DNA of 64,000 nt from Streptomyces sp. NL15-2K (GTDB taxonomy: Bacteria > Actinomycetota > Actinomycetes > Streptomycetales > Streptomycetaceae): positions 6,615,501 to 6,679,500 of the forward strand of contig NZ_CP130630.1 of assembly GCF_030551255.1 (NCBI RefSeq), in the 5' to 3' direction. The first letter of the stretch is position 1, and the number at the start of each line of letters is the position of its first letter. Position numbers and translations under genes: made by a program. Shown one piece after another: positions 41,228-49,957 of this stretch. The notes beneath the pieces were generated by a model. It was not told the origin of the DNA. It made no database searches and saw only the letters and a list, made by a program, of their open reading frames with translations.

Positions 41228-42289
41228 TTGGGCAAGGTCGTGCTCGTGACCGGAGTGGCCCGTCAACTGGGAGGCCGTTTCGTACGACGCATCCAGCGTG
41301 ATCCACAGGTGGACCGAGTCGTCGCCGTGGACGCGGTCCCGCCCGAGCACCATCTGGGCGGCGCCGACTTCATCCAGGCCGACCTCCGGCAGCCCACCAT
41401 CGCGCGTGTGTTGGCGGAGACGGCCGCCGACACGGTCGTCCACCTGGACGTGACCGCGACCGCGCTCGGCAGCGGCAGCCGGACCACGGTCAAGGAGACC
41501 AACGTCATCGGCACCATGCAGCTGCTCGGCGCGTGTCAGAAGTCGCCGACCGTCAAGCGGCTGGTGGTGAAGTCCAGTACGAACGTCTACGGGTCCGCGC
41601 CCCGTGATCCCGCCGTCTTCACCGAGACGACGCCGCCCAAGTCCCTGCCCAGCGGCGGCTTCGCCAAGGACACGGTCGAGGTCGAGGGGTACGTACGCGG
41701 CTTCGCGCGCCGTCGGCCCGACGTCGCCGTGTGCGTGCTGCGGTTCGCCAACATCCTCGGTCCGACCGCGGACACGCCGCTCGCCTCGTACTTCTCGCTG
41801 CCCGTGCTGCCGACGGTGTTCGGCTACGACCCCCGGCTGCAGTTCGTGCACGAGGACGACGTGATCGAGGTGCTGCGGATCGCCTCGCACGAACCGGAGC
41901 GCGGCACGCTCAACAGCGGCACCTTCAACATCGCCGGCGACGGTGTCCTGCTGCTCTCCCAGTGCTCCCGGCGGCTCGGACGGCCCACGGTGCCGCTGCT
42001 GCTTCCGGCGGTCACCTGGGCGGGCTCGCTGGTGCGTACGCTGGGTATGACGGATTTCTCGCCCGAACAGATCCGGCTGCTCACGCACGGCCGGGTCGTG
42101 GCGACGGACCAGATGCGTGAGACGCTCGGCTTCAAGCCGAAGTACACGACGGCGGAGACCTTCGCGGACTTCGCACGCAGCCGCGGACCCGGACTCCTGC
42201 CGCCGGAGGCCCTTGCGGGGGCCGTCGACCGGATCGCCGCGCTGCCCCTCGCGGGCGGCGGCCACCTCCCGACGACGAGCGCCAACTGA
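41228..42289 (+). CDS. NAD-dependent epimerase/dehydratase (extended SDR)
   Basis: 353 residues from a TTG with GGAAGG upstream. N-terminal NAD-binding strand VVLVTGVARQLGGRFVRRI, VHLDVTATALGSGSRT, STNVYGSAPRDP in the catalytic-Tyr region and FVHEDDVIEVL. This is an extended short-chain dehydrogenase; its place next to a lysophospholipid acyltransferase is conserved in Streptomyces and suggests a lipid-related role, which is inference. Confidence 0.9.
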   Translation: MGKVVLVTGVARQLGGRFVRRIQRDPQVDRVVAVDAVPPEHHLGGADFIQADLRQPTIARVLAETAADTVVHLDVTATALGSGSRTTVKETNVIGTMQLLGACQKSPTVKRLVVKSSTNVYGSAPRDPAVFTETTPPKSLPSGGFAKDTVEVEGYVRGFARRRPDVAVCVLRFANILGPTADTPLASYFSLPVLPTVFGYDPRLQFVHEDDVIEVLRIASHEPERGTLNSGTFNIAGDGVLLLSQCSRRLGRPTVPLLLPAVTWAGSLVRTLGMTDFSPEQIRLLTHGRVVATDQMRETLGFKPKYTTAETFADFARSRGPGLLPPEALAGAVDRIAALPLAGGGHLPTTSAN

Positions 42290-42303
42290 GGAGCGCATCA
42301 ACG

Positions 42304-43365
42304 ATGGCGGACGCCAAGGTCATTCCGTTCGACGACGACCGGTCCCGCGGGAGCGCCGTGCAGCGGCCGCCGCGGCGCCGGAGCTCGGGGAGCCGGCGCA
42401 AGGGCACGGAATCCGCGCTGGTCCGTGAGGTCCAGCCTCTGCCCAGCAGGGCGCCCGCGCAGGATGATGTTCCTGTGACCCGTGAGCAACAGCCGCCCGA
42501 GCAGCCCCAGCACACCGGCGACCGCGGCGGCCTGGAGAAGCGCATCGCGGGCGGCCTCTCCTTCCTGCGCCGCCGCCTCACCGGGGACTACGACGTCGAC
42601 GACTTCGGTTACGACGAGGAGCTGACCGACCAGGTCCTGATGTCCCTGCTGCGCCCGGTGTACGAGAAGTACTTCCGGGTCGAGGTGAAGGGCGTCGAGA
42701 ACATCCCGTCCGAGGGTGGCGCGCTCATCGTCGCCAACCACTCCGGGACGCTGCCGCTGGACGGACTGATGATGCAGGTCGGCGTCCACGACCGCCATCC
42801 GGACGGCCGCCACCTCCGCCTCCTCGCCGCCGACCTGGTCTTCATGCTGCCGGTGGTCAACGAACTGGCCCGCAAGCTCGGCCACACGCTGGCCTGCGCG
42901 GAGGACGCCGAACGGCTCCTCGGCCAGGGCGAGCTCGTCGGGGTCATGCCGGAGGGGTTCAAGGGCATCGGCAAGCCCTTCAGCGAGCGCTACAAGCTCC
43001 AGCGCTTCGGCCGCGGCGGCTTCGTCTCCACGGCGCTGCGCCAGGGCGCCCCGATCATCCCGTGCTCGATCGTCGGGGCCGAGGAGATCTATCCGATGAT
43101 CGGCAACGCCAAGACGCTGGCCCGGGTCCTCGGCTTCCCGTACTTCCCGCTCACACCGACGTTCCCCTGGCTGGGCCCGCTCGGCGCGATTCCCCTGCCG
43201 ACGAAGTGGACGATCCAGTTCGGCGAGCCGATCCCCACGGACGGCTATCCGCCGGAGGCGGCCGAGGACCCGATGCTGATGTTCAACCTGACCGACCAGG
43301 TCAGGGAACAGATCCAGCACACGCTGTACAAGCTGCTGGTGCAGCGGAGGTCGGTGTTCTTCTAG
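42304..43365 (+). CDS. Lysophospholipid acyltransferase family protein
   Basis: 353 residues. A charged, disordered N-terminus of about 95 residues precedes the acyltransferase domain: ALIVANHSGTLPLDGL carries the catalytic His/Asp motif and GVMPEGFKGIGKPFSERY the second substrate motif, followed by PIIPCSIVGAEEIYP. It probably acylates a phospholipid precursor at the membrane. It starts 14 bp after the epimerase, so the two likely form one transcript. Two 17-bp repeats and the left arm of a split terminator follow the stop. Confidence 0.9.
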   Translation: MADAKVIPFDDDRSRGSAVQRPPRRRSSGSRRKGTESALVREVQPLPSRAPAQDDVPVTREQQPPEQPQHTGDRGGLEKRIAGGLSFLRRRLTGDYDVDDFGYDEELTDQVLMSLLRPVYEKYFRVEVKGVENIPSEGGALIVANHSGTLPLDGLMMQVGVHDRHPDGRHLRLLAADLVFMLPVVNELARKLGHTLACAEDAERLLGQGELVGVMPEGFKGIGKPFSERYKLQRFGRGGFVSTALRQGAPIIPCSIVGAEEIYPMIGNAKTLARVLGFPYFPLTPTFPWLGPLGAIPLPTKWTIQFGEPIPTDGYPPEAAEDPMLMFNLTDQVREQIQHTLYKLLVQRRSVFF

Positions 43366-43366
43366 A

Positions 43367-43400
43367 AGCCGTGTTCTTCCAGGAGCCGTGTTCTTCCAGG
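43367..43400 (+). repeat. 17-bp direct tandem duplication after the acyltransferase stop
   Basis: agccgtgttcttccagg occurs twice back to back (43367-43383 and 43384-43400), and the gene's last codons (gtgttcttctag) resemble a third copy. Confidence 0.85.
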
Positions 43401-43430
43401 TCTACGACGATGGGGGCGCCCTTCGTGCTT

Positions 43431-44727
43431 GGGTTCTAGGAGTCGTTGCAACACCCCAGTTCAAGGGGTGCGATGGACTTCGAGATCCGTAAGGACCGGG
43501 AGAGGCCTCAGGGCAGGAAGAAGCTCGCCAGGGAGCGGGAGGCATACTCCCGGCTCATGCAGCAGGGTGTGAGCAACCGGGAAGCGTGCCGGATCGTCGG
43601 GATCGACCGCCGGACCGGCCAGAAGTGGCGCAACGGTCGTCAGGCATACGGTAACCGGAAGGCGCTGCCACCGATCAACGCGGTGGCAGCGCCCTGCGGG
43701 CCGTCCCGGTACCTGCGCGAGGAAGACCGCATTCACATCGCCGACCGGCTGCGGGAGAAGGCGACCGTGCGGGCGATAGCCGCGGAGCTGGGCCGCAGCC
43801 CGTCGACGGTCAGCCGGGAGATCCGCCGCAACCGTCACCCGACGGGCGGCCAGTACCGCCCGCACGCGGCCCAGGCCCGTGCCGATGCCCGCCGGCCCCG
43901 TCCGAAGCCCGGGAAGATCGGCCAGAACCCGCAGCTGCGCAACTTCATCCAGGACCACCTGGACCTACGGTGGAGCCCGGAGCAGATCTGTCAGGCTCTG
44001 CGGGCACGGTTTCCCCAGCGGCCGGAGATGCACGTGGTCCACGAGACGGTCTACCAGGCCCTCTACGTCCAGGGCCGGGGTGAGCTGCGCCGCGAACTGG
44101 CCCGCGCCCTGCGCACCGGACGCGCCCGGCGCAGACCTCGCCGCCAGGCCCAGCAGCGCCGGCCCCGGTTCGCCACCCCGATGGTCATGATCAGCGAGCG
44201 TCCGGCCGAAGCCGAGGACCGGGCGGTCCCCGGGCACTGGGAGGGTGATCTCATCATCGGCAAGGACGGAAAGTCGGCGATCGGTACCCTGGTCGAGCGG
44301 GCCACCCGCTACGTCATGCTCCTGCATCTGCCCGGCGACCACGGCGCCGAGAGCGTTCGCGACGCGCTGGTCACCACGGTCCGGACCCTGCCGTCCCACC
44401 TGCGACGGTCCCTGACGTGGGACCAGGGCTCGGAAATGGGCAGCCACGGCGCGTTCACCATCGCCACCGACGTCCCGGTCTACTTCTGCGATCCGGCCAG
44501 CCCCTGGCAGCGCGGCTCGAACGAGAACACCAACGGCCTGCTCCGGCAGTACTTCCCCAAGGGCACCGACCTCGCCGTCCACACCCGCGAGCACCTCGAC
44601 GCCGTCGCCGCCGAGCTGAACGGCCGCCCACGCAAAACGCTCGGCCGGGAAACCCCAGCCGAGCGCCTGCATAAACTGCTCACCGCCTGATCAACACAAC
44701 CACGTGTTGCGACGACACCTAGAAACC
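43431..44727 (+). mobile_element. IS30-family insertion sequence
   Basis: About 1,297 bp bounded by imperfect 24-bp terminal inverted repeats: 43431-43454 (ggttctagg...gcaacac) and 44704-44727, three mismatches. It encodes one transposase. The element sits in the loop of the terminator between the acyltransferase and rsbN genes. A target duplication is not obvious; IS30 elements usually make only 2-3 bp. Confidence 0.88.
43473..44690 (+). CDS. IS30-family transposase
   Basis: 405 residues from ATG 43473 (AAGGGG upstream). An N-terminal HTH (VSNREACRIVGIDRRTGQKW) and a second HTH (RAIAAELGRSPSTVSREIRRN) precede the DDE catalytic domain: first Asp in HWEGDLIIGKDGKSAIGTLVE, second Asp in SLTWDQGSEM, and Glu in QRGSNENTNGLLRQYFPKG. 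These are the IS30 signatures. The frame is intact, so the element may be active. Confidence 0.95.
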   Translation: MDFEIRKDRERPQGRKKLAREREAYSRLMQQGVSNREACRIVGIDRRTGQKWRNGRQAYGNRKALPPINAVAAPCGPSRYLREEDRIHIADRLREKATVRAIAAELGRSPSTVSREIRRNRHPTGGQYRPHAAQARADARRPRPKPGKIGQNPQLRNFIQDHLDLRWSPEQICQALRARFPQRPEMHVVHETVYQALYVQGRGELRRELARALRTGRARRRPRRQAQQRRPRFATPMVMISERPAEAEDRAVPGHWEGDLIIGKDGKSAIGTLVERATRYVMLLHLPGDHGAESVRDALVTTVRTLPSHLRRSLTWDQGSEMGSHGAFTIATDVPVYFCDPASPWQRGSNENTNGLLRQYFPKGTDLAVHTREHLDAVAAELNGRPRKTLGRETPAERLHKLLTA

Positions 44728-44780
44728 GCCGTGGGAAGGGCGCCCCCATCGACGTAGGGACATGGCCGTGAGGGAAGGGC

Positions 44781-46025
44781 CTAGTTCGCGTCCTCGCCCT
44801 CGATGCCCAGGCCGGGCAGCAGGCCGGGGAGGAGCGGCGGGACGGTGACGTCCGGCTCGCTGGTCGGGGGCTTGCTGGTGGACGGTGACGCGCTACCGGT
44901 GGCCTTCGGCGGGTCGAGCAGCCCGCCGGTGTTGCCGCCGAGCAGGCCGTCGCCCTCGCTGCCGGAGCCGGCCGACTTGCTGGGGCTCTTGCTGCCGGTG
45001 CCGGTGCTCTCGGAGGAGCCGCCGCTGCCGGTGCTGGGCGCCTTCGACCGGCCGGACCCGGACGAGGTGTCGGAGGACGCGGACCCGGAGCCCTGCCGCT
45101 TACCGCTTCCGTCGCCGCCCTGGGCCGGGGGCTGCGGGAGCAGGGACTGCAGCGGGGCGACCTCTTCGTCTATGGCGTCGAAGACCGATGACACCTGCTT
45201 GCTGACGTCACCGAGCTGGACGGGCAGCCTGTCGCGCAGCGCGCCCCAGGCGTCGCGGTGCGAGCGGGAGAAGGTGTCGAGGGCCTGGATGGGGCCCAGG
45301 GAGTCGGGGTCGCGCTGGTACGCGGCGGTCAGCAGGCGGTGGCCCTCGGAGGCGTCGTGCCGCATGCCGGACAGGGCGCGGCGGATCTCGCCGAGGGACT
45401 CGTGGTCGAGGTGGCCGCCGCGGTCGCGCTCCATCAGCCGGCGGGCCTCGCCGAGGCGCGTGGAGGCCTGGTCGAGGTAGGTCCGGCCGCGCTCGGCGTC
45501 CCCGTCGGACAGGTGGTTGAGCTTGAAGTCCTCGATGCCGCGCTTGAGGCCGTACAGCGAGTCGCCGGGCAGGGCGTCCGAGCTGGCGGCGGCGACTCCG
45601 CCGAAGGCGCCCGCGGCCACACCGACGCTGAGCCCGCCGGCGGCGAGGCCCTTGGTCAGCCGTGAACGCGGCCGGAGCTTGCCCAGCGGGCCGGCCCGGT
45701 GCGCCCCCTGCCGGGGTGAGCGTTGTCCGGGTACCGAAGAGTCCGCTGCCTCGCCTCCGGCGGTGCCCTCCCGCAGCATGGCCTCCATCGCGGCCACGAG
45801 CTGGGCCCGCTGGACGACCTTGACCTCGGGGTCCAGCTCCGGCTTGGGCAGCTCGCCGAGACCGGTGGCGAGGGCCAGTAGCCGGCCCTGCTCGGTCTGT
45901 TCCGCAGCAGCCGGGGACGGTGCCGGTCCTTCGGACTGCTCGGCCGCCGTGCCCCGGTCGGACTGCTCCTCCAGGGCCTGGGCGAAGGCGTTCGCCCGCC
46001 GGTGCGCCGATACGTTCGCGATCAC
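44781..46025 (-). CDS. rsbN: RsbN, membrane anti-sigma factor of BldN
   Basis: About 414 residues. The N-terminal cytoplasmic part (to about 145) includes NVSAHRRANAFAQALEEQ and a helical segment that should bind sigma. One transmembrane helix (GLAAGGLSVGVAAGAFGGVAAAS) is followed by a DUF5667-type helical outer domain (LPGDSLYGLKRGIEDFKL, RGRTYLDQASTRLGEARRLM) and a Ser/Gly/Pro-rich tail. GTG 46025 is chosen because GGAGG lies eight bases upstream; GTG 46034 would overlap that site. It lies directly downstream of bldN. In Streptomyces RsbN holds BldN at the membrane until sporulation. Confidence 0.92.
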   Translation of the reverse strand: MIANVSAHRRANAFAQALEEQSDRGTAAEQSEGPAPSPAAAEQTEQGRLLALATGLGELPKPELDPEVKVVQRAQLVAAMEAMLREGTAGGEAADSSVPGQRSPRQGAHRAGPLGKLRPRSRLTKGLAAGGLSVGVAAGAFGGVAAASSDALPGDSLYGLKRGIEDFKLNHLSDGDAERGRTYLDQASTRLGEARRLMERDRGGHLDHESLGEIRRALSGMRHDASEGHRLLTAAYQRDPDSLGPIQALDTFSRSHRDAWGALRDRLPVQLGDVSKQVSSVFDAIDEEVAPLQSLLPQPPAQGGDGSGKRQGSGSASSDTSSGSGRSKAPSTGSGGSSESTGTGSKSPSKSAGSGSEGDGLLGGNTGGLLDPPKATGSASPSTSKPPTSEPDVTVPPLLPGLLPGLGIEGEDAN

Positions 46026-46258
46026 TGGCGGCACCTCCTCTCGTCATGACGGTCGGCTCCCCAGGGGGTCCTGAGGGTTGCACGCCCTGACCACAAGCAC
46101 ACGATCGGGTGATCGAAGTCGGCCAGGTAGTGACCACAGGGAGCCTGCATCCCGCACAACGAGTGGCGCGGCACTTGGGTTACGGACGGCGGATGACTGA
46201 ATCGGGGAGCCAACGGACTGTCACCGAAAGCGAGTTGAGAGTCACGGAACGTGTGCTG

Positions 46259-47032
46259 TCAGCGTGCGTCGTCCGGGAGGAGCCGGGCGAGTGTGCGCAC
46301 GGCCCGGTACTGGAGGGTCTTGATGGCGCCCTCGTTCTTGCCCATCACCCGGGCGGTCTCGGCGACGGAGAGGCCCTGGAGGAAGCGGAGCGTCACACAC
46401 TCCTGCTGCTGGGGATTGAGCCGCCGTACGGCGTCCAGGAGGGCGGCGTTGGAGAGGGACTCCAGGACGGAGTCCTCGGGGGAGCGCTCGACCTCGTTGG
46501 CGTCGAGCATCTCGCCGGTGGTCACCTCCAGTCGGAAACGACTCGACTTGAAATGGTCGGCGACGAGATTGCGGGCGATGGTGACCAGCCATGCCCCGAA
46601 GTCCCGCCCCTGCCAGGTGAAGGTGCCGATCCGCCGCAGTGCCCGCAGAAAGGTCTCGCTCGTCAGGTCCTCGGCGGTCGCCTTCCCTCCCACTCGGTAG
46701 TAGATGTACCGGTACACGGTGTCGCTGTACTGGTCGTAGAGGCGGCCGAAGGCGTCGGCCTCGCCCGCCTGTGCTCGCTCGACGAGATCCATCATCCGAG
46801 CGCTGTCGCTGTCGGCAGCCGGCCGCCGAGCGGCGGTGGCACCACTCGAACGGCCCCGTCTGCCGACGGCGGCGCTGCCGTCGGCGAGCGCGTAGCACGG
46901 GCCGACGGGGGTGGTGGTTACGGCGAGGGCAGGGACGGCGTACGCGGTGGGGACGAAGCCGCGCAACAGGTCTTGGACCGTTGCGCGCAGCGTAGCCAGG
47001 CCCGAGGCGTCAACCCCGACGTGTGGGTACAC
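46259..47032 (-). CDS. bldN: Developmental ECF sigma factor BldN with N-terminal pro-region
   Basis: 257 residues from a GTG with GGGAG upstream. The first 86 or so residues (Ala/Val/Arg rich, after MYPHVGVDASG) are the pro-sequence that is removed in S. coelicolor. The sigma-70 region 2 (DAFGRLYDQYSDTVYRYIYYRVG, ARNLVADHFKSSRF) and region 4 (NPQQQECVTLRFLQGLSV, EGAIKTLQYRAVRTL) follow. BldN is needed for aerial hyphae and transcribes chaplin, rodlin and bldM genes. bldN is a BldD target; an AGTGA half-site occurs at 47218-47222. rsbN follows 233 bp downstream. Confidence 0.97.
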   Translation of the reverse strand: MYPHVGVDASGLATLRATVQDLLRGFVPTAYAVPALAVTTTPVGPCYALADGSAAVGRRGRSSGATAARRPAADSDSARMMDLVERAQAGEADAFGRLYDQYSDTVYRYIYYRVGGKATAEDLTSETFLRALRRIGTFTWQGRDFGAWLVTIARNLVADHFKSSRFRLEVTTGEMLDANEVERSPEDSVLESLSNAALLDAVRRLNPQQQECVTLRFLQGLSVAETARVMGKNEGAIKTLQYRAVRTLARLLPDDAR

Positions 47033-47569
47033 GGGACTCCCAGAGGCAGAGCTTCCATCAGTGCAGTGCGGGACCTTTCACCCGTCGTAGCGACGGAGGG
47101 GGTACCGGTTTGCGTCTGAGGAGAATAACGCTTAGTACAGGCGCTGCTACACCCAGTTGCTCTATTCATCGATTACGTCGCTTCTGTAACCGATTGACGC
47201 CCAATCAAGTGCCGGACAGTGACCGATTGTTGATCAGAACGGTGCACGTTCCGTCGTGGTTCGGGGCGTGTTGTGGCCGTGTGCAGCCAATGGGACTGGA
47301 CAGGGGGGTTGCGGGTAAGACTTGGGGATTGGCCGCGGTGCGGTGGGCGTGATCGGAAGTGTTGCCCGGGGTCGGGTCGGGGCTGGGCGGGGGGGTCGCG
47401 CGGCCCGGCGCTTACGGGGTGCCGCCCTCTGTGGGTCGGGAGCCGCCCCAGGCGGCACGAATGCCCGCAGCTGGCGCGGAGCGTGCCCGCAGCTGGCGCG
47501 GGCGGGCTGGTCGCAGCTGACGCTGACGGGCTGGTTGCAGCTGGCGCGGACGGGCTGGTCGCCCCAGGT
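47033..47569. other. bldN upstream region and repeat-rich gap
   Basis: 47033-47270 is AT-richer than its surroundings and should contain the bldN promoters and a BldD half-site. 47386-47475 is a copy of the dispersed element (cgcgcggcccggcgct, then gccgccccag...cggcacga.tgcccgcagct), followed at 47470-47565 by three to four copies of a 24-33 bp unit based on cagctggcgcggacgggctgg. No gene was found. Confidence 0.75.
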
Positions 47570-48481
47570 CTACCGGCGCCGCCGGTGGAGTGCGATCGCC
47601 GCAGCCGTCCCCCCGGCCACCGCGCCCACGCCCGCCGCCGCCGGAATCCCGACCTTCGCCGCCTTCCGGCCCGTGCGGTAGTCGCGCAGCCGCCAGTCCA
47701 GCTGTCGTGCGTGCTTGCGCAGCTTCGTGTCCGGGTTGATCGCGTAAGGGTGGCCGACCAGTGACAGCATCGGGATGTCGTTGTGCGAGTCGCTGTACGC
47801 GGCGCACCGGGACAGATCCAGCCCCTCCGCCACCGCCAGCGCCCGTACCGCCTCCGCCTTCGCCGGCCCGTGCAGCGGCTCGCCCACCAGCTTGCCGGTG
47901 TACACGCCGTCGACCGACTCCGCCACCGTCCCCAGTGCCCCCGTCAGCCCCAGCCGCCGGGCGATCACCGTCGCGATCTCCACCGGCGCCGCGGTGACGA
48001 GCCACACCTTCTGCCCGGCATCCAGGTGCGCCTGCGCCAGCGCCCGCGTACCCGGCCAGATCCGCTCGGCCATGTACTCGTCGTAGATCTCCTCGCCGAT
48101 CGACATCAGCTCGGAGACGCGGTGGCCCTGGACGATGGAGAGGGCCGAGTCGCGGGCCTCCTGCATGTGCTCCGGGTCCTCGACCCCGGCCAGCCGGAAC
48201 CACGCCTGCTGCCACGCGAACCTCGCGAGCTCGCGGGTCTCGAAGAACTTCCGCTTGTACAGGCCCCGCCCGAAGTGGAACAGCGCGGCACCCTGCATCA
48301 CGGTGTTGTCCAGGTCGAAGAAGGCGGCGGCATGCGCGTCGCCGGGGACCGGGAACTCCGGTTCCTCACCGGAAACGTCCTGCGTGGACTTGCGCGCAGC
48401 CTCCGCCGAGGCCTCGCCTGCCAGCACGCTGCGCGCTGTGGCGGAGCGCCTACGGGGGGTGAGCCATCCGAGAGCGGCCAT
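47570..48481 (-). CDS. HAD-IB family hydrolase (SerB-like, TIGR01490 type)
   Basis: 303 residues. Motif I FFDLDNTVMQGA, motif II WLVTAAPVEI, a catalytic Lys in GPAKAEAVRALA and motif III AYSDSHNDIPML, typical of the HAD-IB group. The C-terminal 35 residues contain a short hydrophobic segment (IPAAAGVGAVAGGTAAAIAL) before a basic tail, suggesting membrane attachment. The substrate may be a lipid or amino-acid phosphate; not known. It is divergent from the glutaredoxin-like gene. Confidence 0.9.
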   Translation of the reverse strand: MAALGWLTPRRRSATARSVLAGEASAEAARKSTQDVSGEEPEFPVPGDAHAAAFFDLDNTVMQGAALFHFGRGLYKRKFFETRELARFAWQQAWFRLAGVEDPEHMQEARDSALSIVQGHRVSELMSIGEEIYDEYMAERIWPGTRALAQAHLDAGQKVWLVTAAPVEIATVIARRLGLTGALGTVAESVDGVYTGKLVGEPLHGPAKAEAVRALAVAEGLDLSRCAAYSDSHNDIPMLSLVGHPYAINPDTKLRKHARQLDWRLRDYRTGRKAAKVGIPAAAGVGAVAGGTAAAIALHRRRR

Positions 48482-48584
48482 GGCGTGAGCATAGCCAGTT
48501 TGTTCGGTGGTTCCGGAGTCGTGAGGTTTGAAGGGTGTGAACTCTCCACGTCCGGCCCGTTAAACAAGCGGGAGAATGGCCGAC

Positions 48585-48908
48585 ATGAGTTCCCTCTTTC
48601 GCCGCAACGCCACGAAGGCCTCGCGGACACCACAGACCTCAAAAGCACCACAGACACCGACTGCACCACAGGACCGCCACGTCACCCTCATCCGCAAGCC
48701 GGGCTGCCATCTGTGTGATGACGCACAGGCCGTGATCGAGAAGGTGTGCGGCGATCTCGGGGTTCCCTGGGAGAAGAAGGACATCACCCAGGATCCCCAA
48801 CTCCATGATCAGTACTGGGAGCAGATCCCTGTCGTACTCGTCGACGGGGAACAGCACACCTTCTGGCGCGTGAACGAAGAACGGCTCAGGAAGGCGCTGA
48901 CCGAGTAG
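48585..48908 (+). CDS. Glutaredoxin-like thiol-disulfide protein
   Basis: About 107 residues. The active site reads LIRKPGCHLCDDAQAVIEKV (C-x2-C), followed by VPWEKKDITQDPQLHDQYWEQIPVVLVDGE, a glutaredoxin-fold pattern with the cis-Pro in QIPVVLV. Such proteins reduce disulfides or glutathione/mycothiol mixed disulfides. ATG 48585 has GGGAG at better spacing than ATG 48576. It lies upstream of rex, as in S. coelicolor. Confidence 0.87.
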   Translation: MSSLFRRNATKASRTPQTSKAPQTPTAPQDRHVTLIRKPGCHLCDDAQAVIEKVCGDLGVPWEKKDITQDPQLHDQYWEQIPVVLVDGEQHTFWRVNEERLRKALTE

Positions 48909-49096
48909 TCCAACTGGACCAGAACGTCGCTTAGGATCGACGGCGACTGGGTCTCGGGGGCGGGAATCGTTGAGGAGAGTGTGCGGTTTTGCCCCCAAGA
49001 GATGAGGAACGGTGGTGCGGATGCGCCGGTTCCACACCCGTGCGCCGGGGGCGCGTGACCCCGGTCACGTTGCCCGGGCAAAACGGACACCATCTT

Positions 49097-49114
49097 TGTG
49101 CACGCGTTCACAAA
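49097..49114. promoter_or_regulatory. Rex operator (ROP) over the rex-hem promoter
   Basis: TTGTGCACGCGTTCACAA differs by one base from the S. coelicolor Rex consensus TGTGAAC-N3-TTCACA inverted repeat. The putative promoter TTGTGC (49097-49102), 17 bp, TAGCCT (49120-49125) overlaps it, so bound Rex would block RNA polymerase. Rex releases DNA when NADH is high relative to NAD+. Confidence 0.85.
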
Positions 49115-49189
49115 GACATAGCCTGCTGTCGACGGGGCGGTCCAGGGACGTGTGACCGCCTGCAGCCCCGCTCTACCCGCAGGAGCACC

Positions 49190-49957
49190 GTGGCAACTGG
49201 CCGAACTCACCGACCGGCGACCCGCAGCCGAGGGATTCCCGAGGCCACCGTCGCCCGGCTACCGCTGTACCTCCGAGCCCTCACCGCGCTGTCGGAGCGC
49301 TCGGTGCCCACGGTCTCCTCCGAGGAGCTCGCGGCCGCCGCGGGGGTCAACTCCGCGAAGCTGCGCAAGGACTTCTCGTACCTCGGCTCCTACGGGACCA
49401 GGGGCGTCGGCTACGACGTCGAGTATCTCGTCTACCAGATCTCCCGCGAACTCGGCCTGACCCAGGACTGGCCGGTAGTGATCGTCGGTATCGGTAACCT
49501 CGGCGCCGCCCTCGCCAACTACGGCGGGTTCGCCTCCCGCGGTTTCCGCGTCGCGGCCCTCATCGACGCCGATCCCGCGATGGCCGGAAAGCCGGTGGCG
49601 GGGATCCCCGTCCAGCACACGGACGAGCTCGAAAAGATCATCAAGGACAACGGCGTGTCGATCGGTGTCATCGCCACGCCCGCCGGCGCCGCCCAGCAGG
49701 TCTGCGAACGTCTGGTCGCCGCCGGGGTCACCTCCATCCTCAACTTCGCGCCGACCGTGCTGTCCGTCCCGGACGGCGTCGACGTACGCAAGGTCGACCT
49801 CTCCATCGAGCTGCAGATCCTCGCCTTCCACGAGCAGCGCAAGGCCGGTGAGGAGGCCGCCGCCCTGCACGACGGCACCGGACCGGTCGCCGCCCGCCGC
49901 AAGGAGTCCGCCGACAAGGGGCCCGACGGGGACGTACCCGCCGTGATGCCGGCATGA
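49190..49957 (+). CDS. rex: Redox-sensing transcriptional repressor Rex
   Basis: 255 residues from GTG 49190 with CAGGAG five bases upstream. N-terminal winged helix (VSSEELAAAAGVNSAKLRKDFSYLG) and a C-terminal Rossmann domain with VIVGIGNLGAALANYGGF and VAALIDADPAMAG that binds NAD(H). The C-terminus has a domain-swapped helix (SIELQILAFHEQRKAGEEAA). Rex represses respiratory and tetrapyrrole genes at low NADH/NAD+. It heads the rex-hemA-hemC-hemD operon and has its own operator. Confidence 0.97.
   Translation: MATGRTHRPATRSRGIPEATVARLPLYLRALTALSERSVPTVSSEELAAAAGVNSAKLRKDFSYLGSYGTRGVGYDVEYLVYQISRELGLTQDWPVVIVGIGNLGAALANYGGFASRGFRVAALIDADPAMAGKPVAGIPVQHTDELEKIIKDNGVSIGVIATPAGAAQQVCERLVAAGVTSILNFAPTVLSVPDGVDVRKVDLSIELQILAFHEQRKAGEEAAALHDGTGPVAARRKESADKGPDGDVPAVMPA

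Larger units (their letters stand above)
43403..44756. terminator. Bidirectional terminator split by the IS30 element
   Basis: The left arm 43403-43424 and right arm 44735-44756 are 22 bases each and complementary at 21 positions (tacgacgatgggggcgccc... against its reverse). Without the insertion the loop would be about 13 bases. This is the expected terminator between the convergent acyltransferase and rsbN genes; the IS now separates the arms by 1.3 kb. Confidence 0.8.
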
